Source: SLDF01 sp964537925
GTDB lineage: Bacteria; Bacteroidota; Bacteroidia; Chitinophagales; Saprospiraceae
Assembly: GCA_964537925.1 (NCBI GenBank)
Contig: CAZICV010000001.1
Location: 1,116,001 to 1,180,000 of the forward strand
Length of the DNA stretch: 64,000 nucleotides
Reading direction: 5' to 3'
Numbering within the stretch: the stretch's first letter is position 1; every line of letters begins with the position of its first letter. The notes below the pieces were generated by a model. The model was not told the DNA's origin. It searched no databases and saw only the letters and a program-made list of their open reading frames with translations. Shown in pieces: positions 21,501-29,500 of the stretch. The position numbers were made by a program, and so were the translations under genes.

Positions 21501-22650
21501 TACCGTCGGCATCGCTGTCCCTCCGCAAAAAAGGGAATACGATAACGACATTGCTCAGTCCCAACACTGAGGTATTCGTAAAGCGTATACTGATCCCGTC
21601 AAAATCAGACGAGGCGTTGAAACTGATGATATCCACGTTGCTGCTCCCGGGCAAAACACCCACCTGCGCCAGGGCGGCTGCATTGATGACCTGTACGGTA
21701 TCTGTTCCCAGGAAAGTAGTGATCTGCACATTTTCCAGGAGGGACAGGTTCAACAGGCCGAGCAGACCTACCCGGCCGACGGCAAAGCCGAAATCGTTGC
21801 CCGCCTGAATAGTCGTATTCAGGTTGACGGAGTATGAAATACTCGCACCAATGGAAGCAACACCGAAATTGAGTGTCGTACCTGAGGCCGGGAGGGTATC
21901 TGTCGTAATGGCGCCGTTTTGCGTCTGTATTGCACAGAGCACACATGTACCCACGATCACAGACCGGCTGGCATTGTACGTGGGGCTGAACGAGCCGCCC
22001 TGCACAAAAGCCTGCTGACAGGTATAGTTACAACCGTTTTCTTCGTGAAAAGCATAATAGACACGCAAAGAAGTGAACCCCGAAAGAGTGGATGTGACTA
22101 CCAGTTCTATCTCATCAAAAGGCTGGCTCGTCACAAAGCTGAGCCGCTGTTTTCTCCCTTCGCCACCGAGCAGGTTCAGATTAAGCAAACCTCCGGCGAC
22201 CGTAGCCGTCTCCTGCAGACTGTTGTTGAGATAAGTCCGGATCTGAAAGTTGGCAAGCAGGTTGAGCTGAAGCAGCCCTCCGTCGGGTTCTATAACAAAC
22301 CCTGCGCGCCGACCTGCTGGTATCAGTCCCTGAACGTCCCTGATACTGACCACTGGTGTGGCGCTGAGTATCGAGACGGAAGAGTTGAACGCTACGTAGT
22401 TGGAAAGATCCCCGTCCAGCAAGTTGTCGGCGTCCGGCGAATTGCAGAGCAAACACAGGGTGCCTCCGCTGACGCGGTCTATGACCTTACCGTTCCCAAC
22501 CAACGGGATATTGCAATCCGGATCCGGTGATTGTGCCAGACCCGGCCTTACCAATATCATCAACAGCAGCACTATCAACGGACAGCGATAACCTCCCATC
22601 CCGGGCAGGCTTGCCTTGACCGTCTTTGAAAAGTAGGATTTCGTACGCAT
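9556..22650 (-). CDS. Giant T9SS-exported repeat protein (4364 aa) with HYR repeats, dockerin and cohesin-like domains
   Basis: The protein has a signal peptide (residues ~20-40) ending PGLAQ. Residues ~45-820 hold four related modules, each with a CxxC (CLLC, CVLC, CLIC, CTAC) and a repeated LNLL motif. TSP3-like calcium repeats (DSDADGMPDCVDKC and DSDGDGTLDCFDKC) lie at ~377-411 and ~823-858, and a cadherin-like/Big domain at ~860-965. Residues ~1150-3170 are 11 alternating A/B HYR-type repeats of ~95 and ~90 aa. More HYR-like domains follow to ~3960, then a carboxypeptidase-regulatory-like domain, a dockerin (~4020-4050, second loop DVDKSHSVTASD), a cohesin-like domain (~4137-4257) and a T9SS type A sorting domain (~4280-4363, PNPFTNETVVQFTLPEAMPA). 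It is presumably a cell-surface adhesin or structural protein. Its 5' leader is ~580 nt and may be structured. Function beyond surface display is unknown. Confidence 0.9.
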   Translation of the reverse strand: MRTKSYFSKTVKASLPGMGGYRCPLIVLLLMILVRPGLAQSPDPDCNIPLVGNGKVIDRVSGGTLCLLCNSPDADNLLDGDLSNYVAFNSSVSILSATPVVSIRDVQGLIPAGRRAGFVIEPDGGLLQLNLLANFQIRTYLNNSLQETATVAGGLLNLNLLGGEGRKQRLSFVTSQPFDEIELVVTSTLSGFTSLRVYYAFHEENGCNYTCQQAFVQGGSFSPTYNASRSVIVGTCVLCAIQTQNGAITTDTLPASGTTLNFGVASIGASISYSVNLNTTIQAGNDFGFAVGRVGLLGLLNLSLLENVQITTFLGTDTVQVINAAALAQVGVLPGSSNVDIISFNASSDFDGISIRFTNTSVLGLSNVVIVFPFLRRDSDADGMPDCVDKCPGGDDLQDADGDGFPDDCDDPVCLPLAGDDVAVCPPATTASLPAAPAGYTWTDLPGNPSPAMVAGNGQVTGLTAEGEYYFVLSNGLCSDTVVVSRRTEGMSSACNDPVTGPFASISSQNPFGGICLICSQGGAANIVDGNLNNYFQSNILIGLLAQSFVIVRDSVNIYPGGTRAGYVISVTGGLLDLNLLNTMALRTRLNGVVQETAIGAGLVNVSLLPGTGGKFRLSFVASQPFNEIEFFQASAAVVAYNLRIYYAFTEDAASCPEMGFESCLDVWDNTGEYAAGISGERTGLEGILCTACELVNIGNLIDADTTNFARIYTTIGVGNAASLSVRTPHVVKGGAIAGFNIGQASGLLDLNVLNGIRLRTYLGGVLRDDFIANNALVSIALLGATNRANLYFPTTGDFDEIQITSLGLAGALTQLDVYYAFSGRDSDGDGTLDCFDKCCGGDDGFDTNGNGVPDACDGVPFAEDDLDISVSINSSTVIDVLANDGFGPNGPGTQPIEIVTAPEHGTADVDDGGTPDDPTDDVLVYTPDTCYTGLDSLSYRICDATGSCDTAWVFLEVIDDQAPELTCPAPLTLYAGEDCEGGYVSVHPALTDTCAASVSLQWTYTHPDGTVTGPEEVVPEEAFSLELLVGSTAFIYEGSDDAGNTVTCSFTVEVQDTLPPVLNCPASLTVAPDENCMLTVTDNSLDATAADNCTPSLLLQHDVPGAPSQQTLQGATFMTGLHQITWSTVDEYGNTATCSFTLSVADDTPPVITGCADATLQLTEVGSCAAGDIAAEVLQSLSAADNCDGAVDVVFAGVESVIQEACEGADPSLYIAVYRYEAADASGNTSSCTLEVTVEYDVTPEFVLCQDLTASLGADGTVTIDRAAFAEAVVDLSGLSGCDILDDISYSVADDLTFGCADIGENELTVTATLCTGASAVCEATITVQNDMPPVFTGCADRTVSVSETETCDIDQIGEEIGEELSANGICAADIEVVYVGVFEEIEDVCEGPDPSVYRAVLQYTATDASGNVSTCMLEVTVDYDIAPVFTVCADATVYLDGNGAATLDRDDIAEAEVPAGSFAGCDFLNEIVYDQPGTLSFDCSDLGENDLEIEAMLCTGATAVCQVTVIVLDTLSPELAGCADVTLQLTEVGSCAAGDIAAEVLQSLSASDNCDGAVDVVFAGVESVTQEACEGADPSLYIAVYRYEAADASGNTVGCTLEVTVEYDVVPEFTLCQDLTIGIDESGQRQVEISEIAEAEVPAGSFAGCDFLNEITYEANDDLLFTCADVGEHTVLVTATLCTGAAAVCEATITVVDEEEPAFINCADLTLNLSEVETCDPIATGLYILDELAVSFNCGMDIEITLDGVLDIEEEACDVSDPGIFRAVYGYTATSELGDTAYCELTATVIYDAVPQFTVCADATVYLDGNGAATLDRDEIAGAEVPAGSFAGCDFLNEIVYDQPGTLSFDCSDLGENDLEIEAMLCTGAMAVCQVTVTVLDTLSPELAGCADVTLQLTEVGSCAAGDIAAEVLQSLSASDNCDGAVDVVFAGVESVIQEACEGVDPALYIAVYRYEATDAAGNTSSCTLEVTVEYDVTPEFVLCQDLTASLGADGTVTIDRAAFAEAVVDLSGLSGCDILDDISYSVADDLTFGCADIGENELTVTATLCTGASAVCEATITVQNDMPPVFTGCADRTVSVSETETCDIDQIGEEIGEELSANGICAADIEVVYVGVFEEIEDVCEGPDPSVYRAVLQYTATDASGNVSTCMLEVTVDYDIAPQFTVCADATVYLDGNGAATLDRDEIAGAEVPAGSFAGCDFLNEIVYDQPGTLSFDCSDLGENELTVTASLCTGATAVCQVTVTVLDTLSPELAGCADVTLQLTEVGSCAAGDIAAEVLQSLSASDNCDGAVDVVFAGVESVIQEACEGVDPALYVAVYRYEAVDASGNTSGCTLEVTVEYDVTPEFTLCQDLTIIIDESGQRQVEISEMAEAEVPAGSFAGCDFLNEITYEVNDDLLFTCADVGEHTVLVTATLCTGAAAMCEATITVVDEYEPAFINCADLTLALSEVETCDPTATGAYILDLLEVAGSCGSDLEVTFDGVLDIEEEACDGTDPGIFRALYGYTATSEQGDTVRCELTATVIYDAVPQFTVCADAMVYLDAAGSAALDLGGIAEAEVPAGSFAGCDFLNEITYDQPGTLSFDCSGLGENELTVTASLCTGATAACQVTVTVLDTLAPELIDCESVIIKLTDLLTCDETAFGDIIAADLEAEDNCDEGLSVYFDGIVRVLQEACARPDSALYEAIYRFVAEDGSGNTSSCILELTVEYDVIPEFVLCQDLTISLDADGQYQLEMDEFAEAMVDLTGFTGCEHLSEITYLADRDLLFTCADLGEHVVKVRAEICTGIAAVCEATITVQDLEEPVFTNCTDLTLNLTELETCDPAATGLYILDGLEASFSCGADFGIRFDGVLDIEEEACDGSDPGIFRAVYGYTATSELGDSVHCELTAMVIYDVVPQFTVCADATVYLDASGSATLDLGGIAEAEVPAGSFAGCDFLNEITYDQPGTLSFDCSDLGENELTVTASLCTGATAVCAVTVTVLDTFPTMIVGCAPVILNLSDTENCVPDSIAQILLGGLTLSGNCDGGSSLSWTGEVTITKEACTDPVPSQQQSVYVFVATDSEGNTEVCELEVTLLYDEAPVFITCRDTALFLGADGTLTLSAEDLVEAVSATAAYMGCQPAALSYEPADELFFDCEDIGNNQLTFTVADCAGNTASCEINLLLVPEGDGLEIMCPGDITLGCGVELDPSLNSDLGAASLLSDCGDVEDFVLYYEDEFEAEDCDGIMVVTRSWRVDLPSGNQVSCIQLITLEDDGTIQVEPIDPEQETGEFECLNTIRFVRPAVLAGCTDIIRISVSGPGFSGDFLHIQGDSVLVDEPSFPAPDEDPLEFDFGQLVVVYTIEDRCGRVSTVRDTIEVDDTEIPFMICQTSISVAVGSDCTIRVPAHAFDIASYDFCSDITLAVARTHPSSCYNPEEAAQEFGPSVRFCCTDFGADPAVRTVVLRATDAAGNSNHCTVMVEMQDKAPVSITCPPDVTVADNGFATDDRAMRGHFGDIAGPQEDRRRLQPGNFVSVGGNDGFLDGFIRDNCHNSTCAASVGIELILPGDCAAREISRVFTATDLGGNTAVCTQSIVFEQVILFDGDYFRVFAQRKDGTHDDYPAGPYEDNTPDSLRMVPGQSRANIRAVSLPGEAGWDIVWPADLLLYHCPSCLDPAVLAADPRTQTGASPYLHRQTHALMEISYEDKTVHGTTGCSKILRNWTIEDPCAPAGQGLWTWTQVIEVRDTVPPVVKAPSYTFMINGDCVGDGLAEVELTATAKDNCSAGAQVSWTWEVYPFSDPSQTIRHNGPPLTGERFSLRRGWPLTPEGAPVHIIRITAKDACGNTSVVDREFTISDNSAPLVECRTDLQYDLSPLTKTVEVHAADGFSVVDDNCNTGTQIRYRIELASAGNGLQAPAESHLVFGCDDLGTVIVRLWAGDAHGNWSHCLAPVVVSNNLGADCSEGVIAIEGSVRKSDGRGIAHTEVRFTSTVLDLRTATDASGRFAYDLPANRDYKVGLFREGDPRSGISTRDLLIIQRHILGKEVMTDPYGIIAADVDKSHSVTASDLAEIRRVILGRSEGFVKSGTWRFIPRAHLFDDPADPLSAPVPEHLLLRNLHDERNDLDFVAVKTGDVNHSAPPDNGLHEPIIRQSGLLLSADDIELIPGETHRIAVRGENIGSYQGYQFTLEYDRGAMDIIGVSPLYTEMTADNFGFGMTDKGMVTTSWHTLQPSGERPGEAVLFELLVEPVRRAMLSEVLRAGSGFTAAEAIDIEEQLRPVQLVFGSSQASGAGAAYALFQNVPNPFTNETVVQFTLPEAMPASLTIYDLSGRIVAYVEGDFARGLNQVQLHAKQLGVEPGVYFYRLVTDTFMATKKMIITE
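9559..9810 (-). other. T9SS type A sorting domain of the 4364-aa protein
   Basis: This stretch encodes FQNVPNPFTNETVVQFTLP through GVYFYRLVTDTFMATKKMI, the classic type A C-terminal signal that directs cargo through the type IX secretion system before removal and attachment to the cell surface. Confidence 0.9.
13135..19206 (-). repeat. Eleven alternating A/B HYR-type repeat pairs, with a 2208-bp higher-order period
   Basis: The A units (~95 aa) typically contain GCADVTLQLTEVGSC and EACEGADPSLYIAVYRYEA. The B units (~90 aa) typically contain EVPAGSFAGCDFLNEI and LGENELTV. They strictly alternate 11 times. A block of two A/B pairs recurs at an offset of 2208 bp; for example the stretch at 16178-16573 reappears nearly unchanged at 18386-18781, indicating recent duplication or gene conversion. 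Confidence 0.85.
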
Positions 22651-22869
22651 ATGGTTGAATTTGAGTTATAAATGATCACATATATCCGGGGGATTAGGGT
22701 TAGCAATAGCAAGTCTGGTGTCGGGAGATCCGCTCCGAAGGGTATGGACAGATGCCTGTCGTGGCATCCGGCCGTAAGGTCTTCGGCGGCTTCTGCTGGA
22801 ATCTTGTTTAAATAATGTGGGAAGGGTGTCCGGGATCAGACAATGGTGAGGAGGAGTGTCACACACAAA

Positions 22870-22991
22870 CAGCCCGGCGCACCTGCCTCGGGCGCCGGAC
22901 TGCTGCATGAATGATACAGCATGATCCCGTTGCCGGCTTACGCCGGGCGCATGCAGGCATACCGATGCCCGGGGCTTCCCCGGTAGGGGAA
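22870..22991 (-). promoter_or_regulatory. Cluster of GC-rich hairpins in the giant-gene leader
   Basis: Visible stems are: 22874-22880 with 22892-22898 (7 bp, plus a 3-bp outer stem 22870-22872/22900-22902); 22933-22937 with 22942-22946, closing a GTAA tetraloop on the minus strand; and two mutually exclusive 6-bp stems, 22969-22974/22978-22983 versus 22976-22981/22986-22991. This could be a structured regulatory leader. I do not recognise a known riboswitch class. Confidence 0.4.
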
Positions 22992-23236
22992 CCAGAATCC
23001 TGGGAAATGCTGTGAATTGTGAGGGAGAGTGTTTAGTTTGAGCGAAATACCTTAAGCTTTCTGCCCATTTTGCACAAAAAAATTGCAAGAATGCAGGAGG
23101 CACAGATTGCACAACACCTGTTTGGTCCGGTGTACTGTGCTTTTCTGCCAAGCAATAACAATACCTGGCATATACACATACTATGGCAGCATGTGTGGCT
23201 ATCCTACCCATTGTTGTCCGATTAAAACCCTATTAT

Positions 23237-23265
23237 CAAATATATTATAAAATTGGATTGTCAAA
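23237..23265 (-). promoter_or_regulatory. Bacteroidota promoter for the 4364-aa giant gene
   Basis: The minus strand carries TTTG at 23265-23262 and TATATTTG at 23244-23237, separated by 17 nt, matching the Bacteroidota -33 TTTG / -7 TAnnTTTG architecture. Transcription would start near 23230, giving a leader of about 580 nt before the ATG at 22650. Confidence 0.55.
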
Positions 23266-23449
23266 GCATTTATGCCTGTTTTTATCCATTTTTTTTACAT
23301 CCGATACTTTGTTTCGCCGGATACATCCTTTTACATATCCATAATTCATAATACAAGGCTTATTCCCTTCGGGAATTGACAAGTCCTGGCCGGCGGCGGA
23401 GGGGTGTGAGTTGTGCAAACACATACGTTATATCGCAGGGAGCAATAAA

Positions 23450-23481
23450 AAAAGGAGAGGCCTTGTAAGGCCTCTCCTTTT
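23450..23481 (-). terminator. Intrinsic terminator of the 7382-aa giant gene
   Basis: A perfect 15-bp stem (centre GGAGAGGCCTT/AAGGCCTCTCC) with a very short loop is followed, on the minus strand, by a run of T (TTTTTTTATT). It lies about 50 bp beyond the giant gene's stop codon. Confidence 0.9.
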
Positions 23482-23487
23482 AAAACA

Positions 23488-23505
23488 GTGTCTTCGATAA
23501 GACAC
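23488..23505 (-). other. Extra hairpin between the giant-gene stop and its terminator
   Basis: GTGTCTT pairs perfectly with AAGACAC around a CGAT (ATCG on the minus strand) tetraloop. It precedes the main terminator on the minus strand and may protect the mRNA 3' end. Confidence 0.5.
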
Positions 23506-23528
23506 CGTATGTTATGATGACTATCTCA

Positions 23529-26500
23529 TCAATAGCGCAGGAATCGCTGGCTGGCTACCTGTTCGCCGGAGATGATCTCCACCTGGTATACTCCTGACTC
23601 GAAGCGGCTTACATTCTGCAGGATAGTATGCTTGCCTTCTTTCAGGCTGACAGACTCTCTGCGTACTTCTCTTCCGAGTGCATCGAGATAGCGGATCGTA
23701 CCCATCTGGCTGCGGTTGGCGTGGTAGTCAAGATACAACTCTCCACCTGTCGGGTTCGGGAACACCTGCTCCAGGCCGAAGATGAAACCTTCTCTGCTAC
23801 CAGAACCTTCACCCGGATCGACACCTGCAAGCGGATCGCAAGCAAATTCGATCTCACAGTCAGTGACACATCCATTGGCATCTATCACCGTCACGAAGAT
23901 CCTGACATTGCTGAATCCGATCTTGTACTGGATGCGGTTTGTACCCTGGCCTGACTCAACCAAACAGTCCGCACCTTCTATTCTCCAGATGTAACGGTAT
24001 GGCGCCGTGCCACCGCGAACGTCCACACCGATGCGGTTGTTGCGTGTATCGCAACCCGGTATCGTGAACGGATCGAACGTGCAGGCAAAGTCATACTTCA
24101 TATCGACCGTTACCAGTTGCGTGTGGACGCTGGCATTACCGCACTCGTCCGTAGCTGTCCAACTGCGACGCAGCTTGGTCACGCCCGGTCTCGGGCTTTC
24201 AAGCTGTTCTTCCTGGAAGCGGATATCCACCACGGTACCGCAGTTGTCGTCCACGATCACCGTCTCCGCAACAGGTGCACGATCACAGTAGACCGTCATA
24301 TCGGCAGGAGCGGAAACGAATACCGGGGCAAGGTCATCGACATAGTTCACCCGGATCGCAAACCTGCTGCTGTTGCCGCAAGCGTCTGTCACCACCCAGC
24401 TGTAGTCCATCTGGCTGAAGTAGCCCGTGCTGAGGCAGCTGCTGTTCGGCACTGCTTCGGCTTTCATGACCACATCATATGTACATTCGTTCGCAGGAAC
24501 CACATCGCTTTCCCTGAAGCCATATTCGAAGGCTCTGTCCAGGTCCGCTATATCGGAACAGTTGATCGTGAGAACATCTCCGTTGATCACGTTCGGATAC
24601 TTTCTGTGTTTCCAGGTCAGCACCGGCGCTTCGTTGTCTCCGCGATAGATCCGCTGTACTTTCTGCGTCATATTGCCACAGTCATCGATAGCTGTGAACG
24701 TCCTGATCACTACATCACCTTTACCGCAGGTATTCGGGACGACCCTCTCGGTCACAGAGACCGGGAACTCCTGGCCAGTACAAGCCGATATGGCTTTCAC
24801 TACCGGCATGGTCGGATCGCAGGTCTGCTCTGTCACTCCGCTGATCTCAGGACCCTGGGTGCGGATATAGTGAACGATCTGTTTGAGGCTCACACCGTTA
24901 CCACAAGCATCTTCTGCATACAGCATACGTTCTATATCGTACTCATTGGCGCAGTCTCCTTCCCATACTTTCTCCTCGCTGAGTATCTGTACCGCCAGCT
25001 CATTGCAGGCGTCGATGGCCAGCGGAGCAGGTACGGCGTCACCGCACTCTACGAAGAGCTCTTGCGGTACATTGCTGAACTCAGGCGCTACGGAGTCGAT
25101 CATATCGACCAACAGCTGGTATTCATTGCGACGACCGCAGGCATCCACTGCATACCAGCGCACCGCCAGGCGTTGATAGAATCCATCCTCTTCACAAGAT
25201 CCGGTCGCTACCACCTCTTCTTCGATGAAGGTCTGAAGCGGCTGGTCACAGTAGTCTACGAAAGAGACATCTCCGGAGCTGAATCCGCTGATCGTACCGA
25301 CCGAGTCAGGTACACATCCTACCTGGATCTGACCGCCGCCGGCATTGCTGTATTCTACTACCAACTGGTTGTTCACTACAGCGAACGGCTCGGCAGAGAG
25401 CAGCTCATTGAGGATCCTTTGCTCAAAGTAAGACTTGTTGCCACACTCATCCGTTGCTTCCCAGATACGTATCACATCGTTCAGCTGATCGTTACAGAGT
25501 GACGGTGTCTGTGCATCGTAGAAGGTTATGCTTACATTATCCGTGCAGTAGTCAAATACGTCCACTTCGGAGAATGCTTCTTCACAAGCCAGATCCAGAC
25601 CAAAGATCTCCGGACCTACCGTATCCTTGAACATCAGGTAGATGTATTTCTGATCGTAGTTGCCGCACTGATCCTGTACTGACCAGACCAGCATTCTGCG
25701 TTCTTTGAAACCATCTGCCTTACAGTTGCTGCTCACATCCATCAGGAAGTTGTCGAACCTGTATTCCAGCTCGCCACCGAACCTGCAGTAGTCATTGACC
25801 ACGATGTCGGACTGACCGAGCAGGTATACCCAGGTCGGTTCCTCGTACACACCATTGTCACAGTTGATCACCAGCTCTTCACCGTTTTCAAGACCTTGCA
25901 GCCTGTCGTTGACAAAGCTGGTAGTGATCTTCGTGTCGTTGATGATCGTGATGACCTGCGTCTCGAAGCTCTGGTTGCCGCAGTTGTCCGTAGCTGTCCA
26001 GGTCCTCAGTACATAGTAAGTAGCATCGCATGGGTTGCCAAGTATCTGCTCCTCGAAATCGATCGCTGCACACTCGCATTCGTCTGTTACAAGCACAGCG
26101 TCCTCGCAGCAGTCATCGCCTTCGCAACCGCTCAGCAGCGGTTCGGCAGGTGCGTTTGCACATTCGATAGTCAGGTCGGCAGGTACGTTGACCAGCACCG
26201 GCGCTACCGTATCTACTACCTCCACTGTAAGCTGGCGGCTGCTTATGTTGCCGCACTGGTCGTTAGCAGTCCATGTGTACGTGATCCTGTAGAAGAATCC
26301 GTCCGCAGCACAGTTACCACTACCGCTTGCCGTCTTGGTCATCTCTACCGATATATTGTCGGAGCAGTTGTCACGTACCCATACGCTATGCTCCGTGAGG
26401 TTCGGGAGATTCCACTCTTCATCGGCAGCATTGCACTGTACGACCACCGTATTGTTGAAGATTCTTCCGTCTACGATGCCTTCGAGCAGCTCTATCACCG

Positions 26501-29500
26501 GCGGCAGCTTGTCCTGTACCGCGAAAGTCGCTGTGAAGGTGCTTGTATTGCCGCAGTCATCGCTGATGAAGTAGTTCACTTCAATCACTCCATTACAATC
26601 AAATGTGACATTTGGATCGAAGTCGGAGGTGATCGTGACACTGCCACAGTTGTCCTCGGCGCATGCCTGGAGCAATGCGAGGTTGTTGTTGTGCCATTCT
26701 ATATATGCCTGCCTGTTGCCTTCCGGTCCCTGGCACTCTATCGTCTCGTCCAGCGGAGAACAGTTGGTCAGAGACGGTGCGATTCCATCCGTTACCGTGA
26801 TCACCTGTACTGCCGTAGCTGTATTGCCGCAATCATCTGTAGCCGTGAAGGTACGCGTGATCACATAGCTGCCTGCGCAGGAACCCGGAGTCAGTACATC
26901 GCCGCTCACTACCGTAACAGTACCGCAGGCGTCGGTAGCCTCAGCTTGTGTTGCCGGCACCTCTGAATCGCAGATGACCGTCATATCCGCCGGTACTGAA
27001 GTGAAGACCGGTGCGCTCTCATCCGTCACCGTGATCACCTGTACTGCCGTCGTTGTATTGCCACAGGCATCCACCGCTGTGAATGTACGCGTGATCACGT
27101 AGCTGCCCGCACATGAGCCGGAGCCTACCGTATCGCGTACTTCAGAGACTGTAGCGCTGCCGCAGTTGTCTATCGCCTGGGCCGCTCCGAAGAACAGTTG
27201 ATCCGTGCAATCAGCCGCATAGTCGGCAGGTACTACTGTGAATACCGGAGCAGTTTCGTCACTCACTGTGATTGTCTGCTGTGCAGTCGCTGTGTTGCCA
27301 CACGCATCTGTTGCTGTGAAAGTACGCGTGATCACATAGCTGCCCGCGCAAGCGCCTGCGGTAGTGTCCTGTTCTGTTGTAACAGTCACTGTACCGCACA
27401 GGTCCGTAGCAGTAGCATCGTCATACACCAGTTCATCATCACAAGCCGCTGCATAATCTGCCGGGACAAACGTAAACTCAGGCGCTACTTCATCTGAAAC
27501 CGTGATCACCTGTACTGCCGTAGCCGTGTTGCCACAGGCATCTACCGCCGTGAACGTACGTGTGATCACATAGCTACCCGCACAAGTGCCTTCTACTGTA
27601 TCACGTACTTCACTGATCGTAGCCTGGCTGCAGTTGTCAGTAGCCGTAGCTGTCTCATATACAGGCTCTTCGTTGCAAGCCACCGTATAGTCTGCCGGTA
27701 CAGCGGAGAAGACAGGTGCAGTCTCATCCGTCACCGTGATCGTCTGCTGCGCTGTCGCCGTGTTGCCACAGAGATCAGTCGCCGTGAAGGTACGTGTAAT
27801 GGTGTAGCTGCCTGCGCAGGTACCTGCTATGGTATCCCTCAGCTCTGTCACCGTGGCTGTACCGCAGTTGTCCGTAGCTGCAGCCATACGCAGATCCAGC
27901 TCATCACTGCATGATGCGCTATAGTCAGCTGGTACGAAAGCAAAAGCCGGAGCAGTTGTATCGATCACCGTGATCACCTGCATGGTATCTGTGGCATTGC
28001 CGCACTCATCCGTCGCGATCAACAGCCTTACATATGTATAGCTGTTCGGGCAGTCGCCCGGCAATGTATAACGGATATCCTGGAGATCTACTTCGCCGCA
28101 GTTGTCATACACTTCCACATCGGCACAGAAGATCGGCTCTTCGCAGGTCAGCGTATAATCTGCCGGTACGAAAGCAAAGACAGGTGCAGTCTCATCTGAT
28201 ATCGTGATGACCTGAGTCGCAGTAGCTGTGTTGCCACAACCGTCCACCGCAGTGAACGTACGTGTGATCACATAGCTGTTCGCACAGTGGCCCTCCGTCG
28301 TATCTCTTACCTCACTCACTGTAGCGCCGCTGCACTGGTCGGTTGCAGTAGCTATGTCAAATACCAGCTCACCGTCGCATTCTGCCGTATAATTCGCAGG
28401 GACGTAAGTGAAGACAGGCGCTACCGTATCGATTACCGTGATCACCTGTACTGCAGTCGCACTGTTGCCACAAGCATCCGTTGCGGTGAATGTACGTGTG
28501 ATCACATAGTTGCCCGCACAGTGGCCTGTCGTTGTATCTCTTGATTCACTTACTACCGGTACATCACAGTTGTCTATTGCCTGGGCTGCTCCGAAGAACA
28601 GTTGATCCGTGCAGTATGCCGTGTAGTTCGCAGGGACAACTGTGAACGCAGGAGCTGTGGTGTCTACCACCGTGATCACCTGTGTCGCTGTCTTCGTATT
28701 GCCACAAGCGTCCGTTGCTGTGAATGTACGTGTGATCACGTAGCTGTTCACACAGTGACCTGCTGTCGTATCTCTTACCTCACTCACTACTGGTATGCTG
28801 CAGTTGTCCGTTGCCGTAGCTGATCCAAACACCAACTGATCATCACATTCTGCTGTGTAGTTCGCAGGGATATGCGTGAATACCGGTGCGGTAGTGTCTA
28901 TTACTGTTATGATATGCTGTGCAGTCGCACTGTTGCCGCAGAGGTCAGTCGCCGTGAACGTGCGTACGATCCGGTAGCTGTTCGCACAGTGGCCCGGTAC
29001 TGTATCCGTCACCGTCTCGATGAAAGCCTGGCCACAGTTGTCTATAGCTATCGCCGCCTCACAGATCACTTCTTCTTCGCAGCTAACCGTCTTGTCCATC
29101 TGGACATACGTGAACACAGGCGCTGTCGTGTCCACTACCGTGATCACCTGTGTCGCTGTCTTCGTATTGCCACAGGCATCCACCGCTGTGAATGTACGTG
29201 TGATCACGTAGCTGTTCACACAGTGACCTGCCGTCGTATCTCTTACTTCGCTCACCACCGGCGTGCTGCAGTTGTCTGTTGCCGTTGCTGATCCGAACGC
29301 AAGCTCATCGTCACACTCCGCCGTGTAGTTCGCAGGCACATGTGTGAATACAGGCGCAGTGGTGTCTACCACCGTGATCACCTGCTGTGCCGTTGCACTG
29401 TTACCACAGCCATCTACCGCAGTGAATGTACGTGTGATCACGTAACTGTCTGCACAGTGACCTGCTGTCGTATCGCGTACCTCGCTCACCGTAGCGCCGC

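Larger units (their letters stand above)
22651..23528 (-). other. 878-bp intergenic region: long leader of the 4364-aa gene plus terminator of the 7382-aa gene
   Basis: The right end holds a strong terminator (23450-23481) and a second hairpin (23488-23505) for the upstream giant gene. An AT-rich stretch at 23220-23370 holds a promoter match for the downstream giant gene. From there to 22650 is a leader of about 580 nt with several GC-rich hairpins at 22870-22991. A 181-codon minus-strand frame at 22666-23211 has a composition unlike any protein here and is rejected as a gene. Confidence 0.6.

Noticed and set aside
22666..23211. 181-codon minus-strand frame in the giant-gene leader
   Set aside because: Its composition (many Cys, His, Pro, Arg, no regular structure or motif) differs from real proteins here, and it overlies several RNA hairpins. 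It looks like an open frame by chance.
23232..23370. AT-rich stretch as a possible origin or attachment site
   Set aside because: No DnaA boxes, iterons or flanking direct repeats visible; it is better explained as promoter DNA.
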